NCBI GenBank assembly: GCA_029552825.1
Contig: JAKPDL010000002.1
Location: 1-64,000 of the forward strand
Origin: Bacteroidota bacterium
GTDB lineage: Bacteria > Bacteroidota > Bacteroidia > Bacteroidales > VadinHA17
Reading direction: 5' to 3'
Length of the DNA stretch: 64,000 nucleotides
The position numbers and the translations under genes were made by a program. Below the pieces are notes generated by a model. That model searched no databases. It saw only the letters and a list, made by a program, of their open reading frames with translations, and had not been told where the DNA came from. Of this stretch, positions 51,992 to 60,489 are shown in pieces (the first letter of the stretch is position 1; every line of letters begins with the position of its first letter).

Positions 51992-52725
51992 AGAAAGTCT
52001 ACCTCATTGAAACCGTATTCATAAATTCTTCCTCTTCTGTCCTCTATCTGGATTCTACCAGTATCGGTTACCGAAATGATCTTTCCTTCGAAAACACCCC
52101 TGTTATCACTGAATTCTGTGAACTGGCCGAAGCGGTAGAGCGAATTTTTGTAATCTTCTTCTATTCTTCCTATGCGATTATAAAGAAGCAGTTTGTAGCG
52201 GGCATCGAGCTTGGCTGCCAGTTCGTTGAGGCACTGCTCAAGGTCGTAATCCTTTCCGGTTAGGATTTTCAGTGAAGTTGGGTTGGGCAGATGGCGGGGA
52301 AAATGCTGCTGATTGATGTTAATCCCTATGCCTGCAATGGAATGGTCAATTTCATTTCTGATAATGGAATTTTCAATAAGAATTCCAGCAATTTTTTCAT
52401 TCTTTACATAGATATCGTTAGGCCATTTTATTGTAACGTCATACACATATGTCCTCAGAAAATCACTCACACCCAGTGAAATAACTTTTGAAATCAGAAA
52501 CTGTCTGTCGGCCCTGATTGTGGTGGGGTAGAGAATAACACTCAGCAGCAGATTCTTGTCCTTTTCACTTTCCCATCTGTTTCCGGCCTGCCCTTTACCT
52601 GCAGTCTGGAAACCTGTATATACTATAGTTCCTTCCAGTACCCTGCCTTTTCTCAGCATGGCTGCTGCATGAGTATTGGTTGATGATAATTTTTCAAAGT
52701 AGACTTTTCTGGAACCGATTATCAT
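51988..52725 (-). CDS. birA: Biotin-[acetyl-CoA-carboxylase] ligase
   Basis: A 245-residue protein with the catalytic core of BirA: SSTNTHAAAMLRKG near the N-terminus, TGFQTAGKGQAGNRWESEKD (about 37-56; the GxGRxGR-like biotinyl-AMP loop reads GKGQAGNRW), KWPNDIYVKNEKIAGILIEN (about 101-120) and a C-terminal SH3-like domain. It lacks the N-terminal DNA-binding domain of E. coli BirA, so it is the class I enzyme without repressor function. Divergent from rsfS, with promoters for both in the 143-base gap. Confidence 0.94.
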   Translation of the reverse strand: MIIGSRKVYFEKLSSTNTHAAAMLRKGRVLEGTIVYTGFQTAGKGQAGNRWESEKDKNLLLSVILYPTTIRADRQFLISKVISLGVSDFLRTYVYDVTIKWPNDIYVKNEKIAGILIENSIIRNEIDHSIAGIGININQQHFPRHLPNPTSLKILTGKDYDLEQCLNELAAKLDARYKLLLYNRIGRIEEDYKNSLYRFGQFTEFSDNRGVFEGKIISVTDTGRIQIEDRRGRIYEYGFNEVDFL

Positions 52726-52811
52726 AATAATATTTGTTTGTAAAAGTTAATGTTTTTACAGTTAATTTAATACAATATGGTATTAATCTTGCAAAAATTG
52801 GCAGGCTTTTA

Positions 52812-52819
52812 CAAAAATA
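52812..52819 (-). promoter_or_regulatory. -7 box of birA (TATTTTTG)
   Basis: Exact minus-strand TAnnTTTG match, giving a leader of about 80 bases. It lies 15 bases from the divergent rsfS box. Confidence 0.5.
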
Positions 52820-52833
52820 CTGATAATTGTTTG

Positions 52834-52841
52834 TACTTTTG
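52834..52841 (+). promoter_or_regulatory. -7 box of the rsfS-ftsH operon (TACTTTTG)
   Basis: Exact plus-strand TAnnTTTG match 28 bases before the rsfS start, with a T-rich stretch (52807-52810) as the only -33 candidate. Confidence 0.6.
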
Positions 52842-52868
52842 CATTTGCAAAATAAAGAGAATTTTTTA

Positions 52869-53279
52869 ATGAAAAAAAAGCCTGACGGAACAGAATTGCT
52901 TATAAAAAGTGTTGTGAAGGGTATTTTTGAGAAGCAGGGTAAGGATGTAATTAAAATAGACTTAAGAACTTTTGAAAACAGGATCACGGATTACTTTATA
53001 ATTTGCCACGGGAATTCTGTTACTCAGGTAGATGCTATTACGAGTTCTGTTGAGGAAATGGTTAGAAAAGAGACGGGTGAAAAGCCGTCTCATATAGAAG
53101 GACTGGAGAATTGTTTCTGGGTGCTTCTTGATTATATCGATGTTGTGGTACATATTTTTCAGGAAGAGTACAGAAATTTTTACAGCCTGGAATCGTTATG
53201 GGCTGACGCAGAAATTGAAAAACTTGAAGATATTGTTAAGGTAAAAAAGAATTATGCCGGAAGAAAGAAGAGAAAATAG
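52869..53279 (+). CDS. rsfS: Ribosome silencing factor RsfS
   Basis: A 136-residue protein starting at ATG 52869 (the frame is open 42 bases further, over the promoter). It has the family core KDVIKIDLRTFENRITDYF, FIICHGNSVTQVDAITSSVE and WVLLDYIDVVVHIFQEEYRN followed by LESLWADAEIE. RsfS binds protein L14 and blocks subunit joining when nutrients are low. It leads a cluster with ftsH (26-base overlap), a DUF2007 protein, cdsA, psd and a flavodiiron protein, an order often kept in Bacteroidota for its first members. Confidence 0.95.
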   Translation: MKKKPDGTELLIKSVVKGIFEKQGKDVIKIDLRTFENRITDYFIICHGNSVTQVDAITSSVEEMVRKETGEKPSHIEGLENCFWVLLDYIDVVVHIFQEEYRNFYSLESLWADAEIEKLEDIVKVKKNYAGRKKRK

Positions 53280-55395
53280 TAACCAGGGAAAGCAGGGTGA
53301 CAAAAACCAGAAACCCAGGTTCAATTCGAACTGGATTTTTGCCATCATTGCATTATCCATTTTGTTTTTTCAGATATTTTACGGAGGTAAAACCGTTGAG
53401 AAAATCAATACCGGTAAACTCAGGGAATTACTTACCAGTCGTGAAATTGAGAAGATTATAGTTGTCAATAAAGACCAGGCAGAGATTTACCTGAATGAAA
53501 AGGCGCTGGAGTCGGATAAACACTCAAAAGTTGCCAAAAACACCTCCGCTACAGGTTTATCTGGCCCAAGACCTCATTATATTTACAATATTGGCGACCT
53601 GAGCCGGTTTGAAACATTTCTGATTGATACTCAAAAAGCGTCGGGTTATACCGATGATGAGATAATTTATCCCGAATATATTAACCGTAAAAATTATCTG
53701 GCCGACATACTTGGTTGGATGCTTCCTTTTTTGTTCCTGCTTGTTCTCTGGATTTTTATTATGAAGAAGGTTACAGGAGGTGCTGGAGGAGGTTCGGGAG
53801 GAATTTTCAGTGTTGGAAAATCGAGGCCGCAGATATTTGACAAAGACACGAGTGTAAAGATTAATTTCAGCGATGTTGCAGGTCTTGAGGAGGCAAAGAC
53901 CGAGGTGATGGAGATAGTTGATTTTCTGAAGAATCCGAAGAAGTACACCCAGCTGGGGGGTAAGATACCCAAGGGTGCACTTCTCATTGGTCCTCCGGGA
54001 ACGGGTAAGACACTGCTTGCAAAGGCTGTAGCGGGTGAAGCCAATGTGCCTTTCTTTTCAATCTCGGGTTCGGAGTTTGTTGAAATGTTTGTTGGGGTAG
54101 GTGCCTCACGTGTAAGGGATCTGTTCAAACAGGCAAAAGAGAAGGCACCATGTATTGTCTTCATCGACGAGATAGATGCCATAGGAAGGGCAAGAGGGCG
54201 TAATCCTAATTTCGGCGCAAATGATGAAAGGGAGAGCACATTAAATCAGTTGCTTACAGAGATGGATGGCTTCGGAACAAATATGGGAGTGATTATTCTG
54301 GCAGCAACCAACCGTGCCGATATTCTCGACAGGGCACTTCTGCGTGCCGGCAGGTTCGACAGGCAGATACATGTTGAGCTTCCCGACCTCAAGGAAAGGG
54401 AAGCAATCTTTAAGGTACACATGCGTCCATTAAAGCTTGAAAAAGATCTTGATGTATCCTTCCTTGCCCGCCAGACACCAGGTTTTTCAGGAGCCGATAT
54501 TGCAAACGTATGCAACGAAGCAGCCCTGATAGCTGCAAGGAAGAACAAAACTGTAATAGAAAAACAGGACTTTCTTGATGCAATTGACAGAATTATAGGT
54601 GGCCTTGAGAAGAAAAACAAGATAATATCATACGAAGAAAAAAAGACCATTGCATACCACGAAGCCGGACATGCAACTGTGAGCTGGTTGCTTGAGCATG
54701 CAAGCCCGCTTGTAAAGGTGACCATAATTCCACGTGGGAAAGCACTCGGAGCAGCATGGTATCTGCCCGAAGAGCGCCAGCTGACAACACGCGAACAGAT
54801 ACTCGACGAGATGGCATATGCTATGGGCGGAAGAGCAGCAGAACAACTGGTGTTCGGGAAAATATCAACTGGAGCACTCAGCGACCTCGAAAAAGTTACC
54901 AAACAGGCTTATGCAATGGTGGCTTACTTTGGTATGAGTGAAAAAATAGGCAATATAAGCTTCTACGACTCTACAGGACAGGCCGACTTCAATTTCACCA
55001 AACCTTACAGCGAAAAAACGGCAGAACTGATAGACAAGGAAGTAAAGAAGATTGTGGATGAAGCCTATCAACGAGCACTCAATGTTCTGGAAAAGAATAA
55101 GAAGGGACTTGTTAAACTCGCCGAACTGCTCCTGGAAAAAGAAGTAATCTACAGCGAGGACCTTGAGAAAATATTCGGTAAAAGAAAAGCTGAAGTGGTA
55201 AAGCCTGCCGGCGAAACCGTTTCAGGGGAAAAGGAAAAGAAAGATTCAGAAATTACTGAGCCTGTTGATGAAACGGATGAGGGAAAAGGCAGGAAAAAGA
55301 ATAGAAAGGCTAAGAAAATGAAAGATAAAACTGCTGTTAAGATTCCTGCAAACGAGAATCAACCGGAAAACAACAATGGAGAAAGAATGGGCTAA
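53254..55395 (+). CDS. ftsH: ATP-dependent zinc metalloprotease FtsH
   Basis: The 713-residue membrane protease has two helices (about 26-44 and 146-170), an AAA module with GPPGTGKT (about 247-254), [13 protein letters not shown] (about 306-318) and the [12 protein letters not shown] (near 367), and an M41 protease with HEAGH (about 469-473) and the third ligand in TGALSDLEK (near 540). It removes misassembled membrane and regulatory proteins. The C-terminal 80 residues are highly charged and of low complexity. It starts inside rsfS (26-base overlap) and overlaps the DUF2007 gene by 20 bases. Confidence 0.97.
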   Translation: MPEERRENSNQGKQGDKNQKPRFNSNWIFAIIALSILFFQIFYGGKTVEKINTGKLRELLTSREIEKIIVVNKDQAEIYLNEKALESDKHSKVAKNTSATGLSGPRPHYIYNIGDLSRFETFLIDTQKASGYTDDEIIYPEYINRKNYLADILGWMLPFLFLLVLWIFIMKKVTGGAGGGSGGIFSVGKSRPQIFDKDTSVKINFSDVAGLEEAKTEVMEIVDFLKNPKKYTQLGGKIPKGALLIGPPGTGKTLLAKAVAGEANVPFFSISGSEFVEMFVGVGASRVRDLFKQAKEKAPCIVFIDEIDAIGRARGRNPNFGANDERESTLNQLLTEMDGFGTNMGVIILAATNRADILDRALLRAGRFDRQIHVELPDLKEREAIFKVHMRPLKLEKDLDVSFLARQTPGFSGADIANVCNEAALIAARKNKTVIEKQDFLDAIDRIIGGLEKKNKIISYEEKKTIAYHEAGHATVSWLLEHASPLVKVTIIPRGKALGAAWYLPEERQLTTREQILDEMAYAMGGRAAEQLVFGKISTGALSDLEKVTKQAYAMVAYFGMSEKIGNISFYDSTGQADFNFTKPYSEKTAELIDKEVKKIVDEAYQRALNVLEKNKKGLVKLAELLLEKEVIYSEDLEKIFGKRKAEVVKPAGETVSGEKEKKDSEITEPVDETDEGKGRKKNRKAKKMKDKTAVKIPANENQPENNNGERMG

Positions 55396-55573
55396 AGTTT
55401 ACGAAACGGCTGAAGATGTTAAAATTGAAATTGCCAGAATTTTACTCAAGGAAAACGGTATCGATTCGGTGATTATCAATAAAAAGGACAGAAGTTACCG
55501 CTTTGGTGAGTTAGAACTTTATGTCCATCGCGATAACGTGATCAGAGCAAAACAGTTATTAAAAAATTTGTAG
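55376..55573 (+). CDS. DUF2007 (putative signal-transducing) protein
   Basis: A 65-residue protein with the DUF2007 pattern: [20 protein letters not shown], then IDSVIINKKDRSYRFGELEL and a final VIRAKQLLKNL. It resembles a small alpha/beta fold, sometimes called PII-like in annotation, without known ligand. It starts within the end of ftsH (20-base overlap) and its stop is 1 base before the cdsA start, so it is tightly embedded in the operon. Confidence 0.85.
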   Translation: MEKEWAKVYETAEDVKIEIARILLKENGIDSVIINKKDRSYRFGELELYVHRDNVIRAKQLLKNL

Positions 55574-55574
55574 A

Positions 55575-56414
55575 TTGAACGAATTCTTTAAAAGAACTTT
55601 TACGGGCATTTTTATCGTAATCTTTGTACTGGGTGGTTTCTGGCTACACCCGGTTTCTTTTTTCATTACAGGCCTGGTAATTCTTTCTTGCACTCAATAT
55701 GAGTATTACAGGCTGATAATTAAAACCGGAATAAATCCTCAAATGATTCCGGGTTTAATTGCGGGAATTACAGCATATACTGTATCAACGCTTGCAGCTG
55801 CCGGTAAAGTCGACTTAAGATGGATTTTAATACTGGTGCCCATTATAATTTTAATTATTGTTGCAGAACTTTACCGCTCACAGGAACGGCCTTTTGATTC
55901 GCTGGCACATACGCTCTTTCCGCTTCTGTATATCGCACTGCCTTTTTCCCTAATGCCTCACACTGCCTTTTCACATCAGGGATTAACTTCACTCCTCAGG
56001 CACAACACTGAGTTTTCTCCGGGAATTGTGATCGGATTTCTATTGCTACTCTGGACCAATGACACTGTCGCATATCTGGTCGGAATTACTTTAGGCCGTC
56101 ACCGTCTCTTTGAAAAAGTGTCACCAAAGAAATCGTGGGAAGGCTTTTTCGGCGGAATGGCTTTTACAATTCTGGTTGGTTATCTTATCTCAGGATGGCT
56201 GGGTATAATAGGAGTGTCGGGTTGGATTATTGTTGCTGTAATTATTTCCATATCAGGTACGTATGGCGATCTTGCCGAATCCATGCTTAAAAGAAGTGCC
56301 GGATTAAAGGATTCGGGCAGCATAATGCCGGGTCATGGAGGATTTCTCGACAGATTCGATGGCGTGCTTATATCATTTCCGATTGTTTACCTTTATTTTA
56401 TGCTTTTTGGATGA
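55575..56414 (+). CDS. cdsA: Phosphatidate cytidylyltransferase
   Basis: The 279-residue membrane enzyme makes CDP-diacylglycerol from phosphatidate and CTP. It has about eight helices, SPKKSWEGFFGGM (about 182-194) and the family signature in the C-terminal part, SMLKRSAGLKDSGSIMPGHG followed by GFLDRFDGVL (about 236-265). The start is a TTG at 55575, one base after the DUF2007 stop; no ATG comes before the conserved first helix. Its product feeds pssA (end of window), and psd follows 38 bases on. Confidence 0.95.
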   Translation: MNEFFKRTFTGIFIVIFVLGGFWLHPVSFFITGLVILSCTQYEYYRLIIKTGINPQMIPGLIAGITAYTVSTLAAAGKVDLRWILILVPIIILIIVAELYRSQERPFDSLAHTLFPLLYIALPFSLMPHTAFSHQGLTSLLRHNTEFSPGIVIGFLLLLWTNDTVAYLVGITLGRHRLFEKVSPKKSWEGFFGGMAFTILVGYLISGWLGIIGVSGWIIVAVIISISGTYGDLAESMLKRSAGLKDSGSIMPGHGGFLDRFDGVLISFPIVYLYFMLFG

Positions 56415-56452
56415 TTCATTTGACTTAATTAAGTTTGTGCAAATTTTCTAAA

Positions 56453-57109
56453 ATGAGTATTCACAAGGAAGGATATAAGATACTTTTTTTCGGATTTCTT
56501 GTACTTGCCTTACTCAATGTTGTGGTAGGCATATTATGGCCCGGGCTTACCCTTTTCAGATGGGGCTTTTTGATATTCTCACTCCTTCTTTATATTTTCC
56601 TGCTCTTCTTTTTTCGTCTGCCCGAAAGAAAGATAGAGCCGGTTCACGGACTGGTTTATTCTCCTGCCGACGGGAAGGTGGTTGTAATAGAGGAAACATT
56701 TGAAAAAGAATACTTCAGGGACACCCGTCTGCAGATATCAATTTTTATGTCCCCTTTCAATATGCACAGTAACAGATATCCTGTTTCAGGGACAGTAAAA
56801 TATGTAAGTCATTCACCTGGCAGAAATATAGTTGCCTGGCACCCGAAATCGTCTGAACTAAATGAACGGACAAGCGTTGTAATAGAAACGCCCGACGGTA
56901 AGGAGATACTGGTACGCCAGATAGCAGGTGCAGTGGCAAGGCGAATTGTAACCTATGCAAAAAGGGGACAGGCTGTACAGCAGGGCGATGAGCTTGGATT
57001 TATTAAGTTCGGGTCGAGGGTTGACATTTTCCTGCCAGTGGGTACAGAAGTGGAAGTACCTTTACTTCAACACGTCAGGGCAAACAAAAGCATAATTGCA
57101 CGGCTATGA
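56453..57109 (+). CDS. psd: Phosphatidylserine decarboxylase (short form)
   Basis: The 218-residue precursor has two N-terminal helices (about 9-55) and the decarboxylase core: YSPADGKVVVIEE (near 68), ISIFMSPFNMHSNRYPVSG (about 94-112), and GFIKFGSRVDIFLP near 181. The Gly-Ser of FGSRVD is where the chain self-cleaves to form the pyruvoyl cofactor in this short family. It makes phosphatidylethanolamine in the inner membrane from the product of PssA. I use ATG 56453; the longer frame needs TTG. The stop overlaps the next start (ATGA). Confidence 0.94.
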   Translation: MSIHKEGYKILFFGFLVLALLNVVVGILWPGLTLFRWGFLIFSLLLYIFLLFFFRLPERKIEPVHGLVYSPADGKVVVIEETFEKEYFRDTRLQISIFMSPFNMHSNRYPVSGTVKYVSHSPGRNIVAWHPKSSELNERTSVVIETPDGKEILVRQIAGAVARRIVTYAKRGQAVQQGDELGFIKFGSRVDIFLPVGTEVEVPLLQHVRANKSIIARL

Positions 57110-58374
57110 AAAGTGAAAGTAAAAGTAAAGACCGTAAACCCGATGACAGAATTATAGAAATTACTCCCGATGTAAAGTGGATAGGAGTACTCGATTACGA
57201 TATCGTTACTTTCGATATTGTGATGGAGACAGAGTTTGGCACAACATACAACTCATATTTTATCAATGCTGAGAAAAAGGCTGTGGTTGAAGCTGCCAAG
57301 GACAGGTTCAGCGATGTTCAGATAAGCAAGTTAAAGAAGCTTTGCGATCCTTCCGAAATTCAATATATAATTCTTGACCATACCGAGCCCGACCATTCGG
57401 GCAACACCGGAAGACTGCTTGAACTGGCGCCCGATGCCACGGTTGTTGGCAGCGGAAATATGATAAGGTATCTTTCAGATATCATAAATAAGCCATTCAA
57501 ATCAATTGCTGTCAAAGATGGCGATACCCTCAGCCTTGGCAACAAAACACTACGGTTTATAGCTGCACCGAATCTTCACTGGCCCGATTCAATATTTACA
57601 TGGCTTGAGGAGGACAGGGTACTCTTTACCTGCGATATGTTCGGAGCTCACTACTGTTCAGAAGAGATGTTCAATGATTTTTCGGAGGATTATTTTAAGT
57701 CTTTTAAGTATTATTTTGATGTTATCCTGAGGCCCTTCAGCCGCTTTGCACTTAAGGCAATCGAAAAAATAAAACCGCTGGATATCAGGTTTATCTGCCC
57801 GGGGCATGGGCCTGTGCATCACAGGGATATTGAAAGGATAATTACGCTTACCGAAGAGTTGTCGAGGGAATATGTCGAAATTACTTCTGGAGGTGAAGTG
57901 AAGAACGTTTTGATTGCCTATGTTTCGGCTTATGGTTTTACAGGAAAGATGGCTGAAATAGTTGCTGAAGGAATAAAAGAAATTCCGGGGGTAAAGGCAA
58001 CTTTGCTTGATATAGAGAACATTTCAGCAGGTGAGCTGGATAAAGAGCTTATGAAAGCTGATGCATTGCTTGTAGGATCTCCAACGATAAATCAGAATAC
58101 GCTACTGCCTGTTTACAGACTCTTTGCTTTCATAAATCCTTTGCGCGACAGAGGCAAACCCGCAGGCTCTTTTGGTTCTTACGGATGGAGTGGTGAAGCT
58201 CCGGGTATAATTGCAGCTGCACTTAAGGGTCTGAAATTGGCCTATTTTGAAAATCCACTTACGGTGAAATTTTTCCCCGGAAACGAAAAAGCAGGTTTAC
58301 TGAAAGAATACGGCAGGAGATTCGGAGAATTTGTGCTTTCCCAATGCTCCGGAAAAAACCTGAATAAGGAATAA
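57106..58374 (+). CDS. Flavodiiron protein (FprA-type, rubredoxin:oxygen/NO oxidoreductase)
   Basis: A 422-residue cytoplasmic protein. The N-terminal metallo-beta-lactamase domain has the di-iron ligands HTEPDHSG (about 90-97), LHWPDSIFTW (near 159), CDMFGAHYC (near 176) and CPGHGPVHH (about 229-237). The C-terminal flavodoxin domain begins NVLIAYVSAYGFTGKMAEIV (about 266-285) and shows GSPTINQNTLLP. It reduces O2 to water or NO to N2O with electrons from a rubredoxin or similar carrier. Coupled to psd by a 4-base overlap, which looks like positional cotranscription and not a shared pathway. Confidence 0.92.
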   Translation: MKSESKSKDRKPDDRIIEITPDVKWIGVLDYDIVTFDIVMETEFGTTYNSYFINAEKKAVVEAAKDRFSDVQISKLKKLCDPSEIQYIILDHTEPDHSGNTGRLLELAPDATVVGSGNMIRYLSDIINKPFKSIAVKDGDTLSLGNKTLRFIAAPNLHWPDSIFTWLEEDRVLFTCDMFGAHYCSEEMFNDFSEDYFKSFKYYFDVILRPFSRFALKAIEKIKPLDIRFICPGHGPVHHRDIERIITLTEELSREYVEITSGGEVKNVLIAYVSAYGFTGKMAEIVAEGIKEIPGVKATLLDIENISAGELDKELMKADALLVGSPTINQNTLLPVYRLFAFINPLRDRGKPAGSFGSYGWSGEAPGIIAAALKGLKLAYFENPLTVKFFPGNEKAGLLKEYGRRFGEFVLSQCSGKNLNKE

Positions 58375-58377
58375 AAA

Positions 58378-58410
58378 AAGAAAGAGGGCTTAGAGCAGCC
58401 CTCTTTCTTG
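58378..58410. terminator. Bidirectional terminator between the flavodiiron and hsp20 genes
   Basis: AGAAAGAGGGCT at 58379-58390 pairs perfectly with AGCCCTCTTTCT at 58397-58408 around a 6-base loop, with A before and T-rich sequence after. Confidence 0.9.
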
Positions 58411-58431
58411 TATCTGACATTCTCCTCAGAA

Positions 58432-58860
58432 TTACGATATCTTGATCTGTTTCGTTACCTTCGATTTCTCTTCATGCATCTTTGGAAGAGTCACTGTAAG
58501 GATTCCGTCTTTATAGCTGGCTTCAATTTTTTCTCTGTCAACATTTTCAGGCAGAGAGAAGCTTCTGCAGAATGATGCATAGCTGAACTCTCTTCTCTTG
58601 AAATCCTCACGGCTCTCTTCCTTCTCCTCCTTGCGCTCCGAGGAGATTGTCAGAACATCCTCATTCAGCTCAATCTTCAGATCCTTTTTGTCAATGCCAG
58701 GAACTGCAAGATCAAGCGTGAATTTCTTCTCATCCTCTTTGATGTTTACAGCAGGCATCGAATGATACCTGGTTGTAAAGAACGGGAAGAAGAAATCATC
58801 ATCAAAGAGGTCAGACCATAAGAACGGTTTGTCACTTCTTCTTGTAAGCATCGGTAACAT
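58432..58860 (-). CDS. Hsp20/alpha-crystallin small heat-shock protein
   Basis: A 142-residue chaperone. The alpha-crystallin domain spans about 38-140: PAVNIKEDEKKFTLDLAVPG near the start, LKIELNEDVLTISSERKEEK in the middle and the conserved SYKDGILTVTLPK (about 118-130). It ends in a basic KVTKQIKIS tail containing the I-x-I oligomer motif. It holds unfolding proteins during heat or other stress. GGAGG-type sequence (AAAGGAGGGC on the minus strand near 58866-58875) lies before the start. No TAnnTTTG box is seen in the upstream gap; a cluster of palindromes is. Confidence 0.95.
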   Translation of the reverse strand: MLPMLTRRSDKPFLWSDLFDDDFFFPFFTTRYHSMPAVNIKEDEKKFTLDLAVPGIDKKDLKIELNEDVLTISSERKEEKEESREDFKRREFSYASFCRSFSLPENVDREKIEASYKDGILTVTLPKMHEEKSKVTKQIKIS

Positions 58861-58958
58861 AGCTCAGCCCTCCTTTCTTTTTTTATTATTTTTGGTTAGA
58901 CATTTTTCTTGTTTAATTTCACCCTATATCTTGCAACTTCTGTTCCAATATATAAATC

Positions 58959-59044
58959 ATGACAACATGTCATATTTTGTGACAAAACAACTGTCAATAT
59001 GACAGTTATTTTAAGAAAATAACTCTATTATGACTTGTCATAAT
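58959..59044. promoter_or_regulatory. Cluster of four perfect palindromes, putative operators
   Basis: Within 86 bases: ATGACA-ACA-TGTCAT (58959-58973), TTTTGT-G-ACAAAA (58975-58987), AACTGTCA-ATA-TGACAGTT (58989-59007) and ATTATGAC-TT-GTCATAAT (59027-59044). Three of them share the half-site TGACA/TGTCA. The cluster lies between the divergent hsp20 and AI-2E permease genes, and the last palindrome overlaps the expected -33 region of the permease. A dimeric repressor or activator is the natural explanation. Confidence 0.65.
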
Positions 59045-59051
59045 TTTAAAT

Positions 59052-59059
59052 TAGGTTTG
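59052..59059 (+). promoter_or_regulatory. -7 box of the AI-2E permease gene (TAGGTTTG)
   Basis: Exact TAnnTTTG match 15 bases before the start codon, so the leader is short. No well-spaced -33 box; a palindrome sits there instead, which would fit a regulated promoter. Confidence 0.45.
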
Positions 59060-59073
59060 TAAAAAATCTTCAG

Positions 59074-60240
59074 ATGAAGAATTTTATAAGAAATATTCTG
59101 ATACTTGCAGGAATTGTATTTGTTGTTTTCTGTGTCTGGTACTTCAGGGAAATAGTAATCTACATACTTGTTGCAGGTGTTCTTTCCATTATGGGGAGAC
59201 CGCTTGTTGATCTTTTTGACCGGATAAAGATCAGAAAAATATCTATTCCAAAAGCGGTTTCTGCACTTCTGGCACTTTTAATTATATGGGGTCTGATTTT
59301 TCTCTTTTTCTACATATTTGTTCCCCTTGTTGCCAGTCAGATACAGCAACTTTCCTCAATCGACAGCGAACAACTTGTTAAGATAATTGAGGAGCCTATC
59401 AGAAAGACTGAAAACCTCTTACGGGCTTTAAATCCTGATCTTGAAGAGATATCAGTGAGAGCTTACATTGCCTCGAAAATAACTGATATTCTGAGCATTG
59501 AATTTGTACAGGACATGATAGGCTCTGCCGCCAGAACAATGGACAACATAGTGATTGCATTCTTTTCCATAAGTTTCATCACATTCTTTTTTCTTAAAGA
59601 CCAGCATCTTTTCTTTGAATCAATCGTTATGTGGGTGCCCGACAAATATGTGGATAATGTTACCCGTGCCCTTTATTCAATTAAGGCGCTTTTAACAAGG
59701 TATTTCGTGGGGATAGTGATTCAGAGCACCTGCATAATGATAATGATGACAACCGGAATGACTGTTGTTGGCATCGATTTCCATCAGGCACTTGTAATGG
59801 GGCTTATAGCAGGCATACTTAATGTGATTCCCTATGTGGGTCCGTGGCTTGGATTTTTCATAACAGTAACAATGGGCATTGCCTCTCATCTGGGATACGA
59901 TTTTCAGTCGGTTATTGTTCCACTGGTATGGAAGATGGCTCTAGTGGTTGCAATTACTCAGGCAACAGATAATGTTGTTTTTCAGCCGGTTATTTTCTCC
60001 AGCAGCGTCAGAGCCCATCCGCTTGAGATTTTTGTTGTGGTTCTTGCCGCAGGCTTCGCAGCCGGTATACCGGGTATGATTCTGGGTATACCTGCATACA
60101 CCGTGCTGAGAGTCTTTGCCCGGGAATTTTTCTATAACCTCAAAGCAGTACAGAAAATTACCTCAAGCCTTCCAGATACTGAAGAAATAATGGAGAAAAT
60201 AAAAGAAGAAGAAGAAAAAGAGCACGGGAAAAATCTTTGA
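59074..60240 (+). CDS. AI-2E family transporter (PerM-like)
   Basis: A 388-residue membrane protein with about eight helices. IVFVVFCVWYFREIVIYILV near the N-terminus, the central GLIAGILNVIPYVGPWLGFF (about 248-267, the conserved NxIPYxG loop) and the C-terminal GFAAGIPGMILGIPAYTVLR (about 330-349) are family hallmarks. Members are assigned to export of autoinducer-2, sodium or other small molecules; the substrate cannot be inferred. A charged Glu/Lys tail ends the protein. DUF4492 follows 21 bases on. Confidence 0.9.
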   Translation: MKNFIRNILILAGIVFVVFCVWYFREIVIYILVAGVLSIMGRPLVDLFDRIKIRKISIPKAVSALLALLIIWGLIFLFFYIFVPLVASQIQQLSSIDSEQLVKIIEEPIRKTENLLRALNPDLEEISVRAYIASKITDILSIEFVQDMIGSAARTMDNIVIAFFSISFITFFFLKDQHLFFESIVMWVPDKYVDNVTRALYSIKALLTRYFVGIVIQSTCIMIMMTTGMTVVGIDFHQALVMGLIAGILNVIPYVGPWLGFFITVTMGIASHLGYDFQSVIVPLVWKMALVVAITQATDNVVFQPVIFSSSVRAHPLEIFVVVLAAGFAAGIPGMILGIPAYTVLRVFAREFFYNLKAVQKITSSLPDTEEIMEKIKEEEEKEHGKNL

Positions 60241-60261
60241 GTTTTTCAACGAAAGATTGCT

Positions 60262-60483
60262 ATGTCATTTCTGAACATATTTAGAAAAATATTTGTTTTT
60301 TATCTCGATGGCTTCAGGAACATGTCAGATTGGGGCAGAAAAGTCTGGATAATAATACTGATTAAATTGTTCATTATATTTATTATTCTCAGGCTCTTCT
60401 TTTTCCCGGATGTTCTGAAAAAAAGTTTTCCTGACGACAGCAACAGAAGTAACTATATAAGGGAGCATTTATTATCAAAGTGA
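60262..60483 (+). CDS. DUF4492 single-span membrane protein
   Basis: A 73-residue protein with an amphipathic start (SFLNIFRKIFVFYLDGFRNM), a single membrane helix (about 27-46, VWIIILIKLFIIFIILRLFFF in overlapping parts) and a polar tail. This is the DUF4492 pattern, a family found next to cydA in Bacteroidota and some Campylobacterota. It lies 6 bases before cydA. The fixed position suggests a small subunit or assembly factor of cytochrome bd, but this is inference. Confidence 0.85.
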   Translation: MSFLNIFRKIFVFYLDGFRNMSDWGRKVWIIILIKLFIIFIILRLFFFPDVLKKSFPDDSNRSNYIREHLLSK

Positions 60484-60489
60484 AATCTG

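Noticed and set aside
53694-54902. Minus-strand ORFs of 181 and 218 residues opposite ftsH
   Set aside because: Low-complexity Ser/Leu-rich shadows of the ftsH frame with no family likeness.
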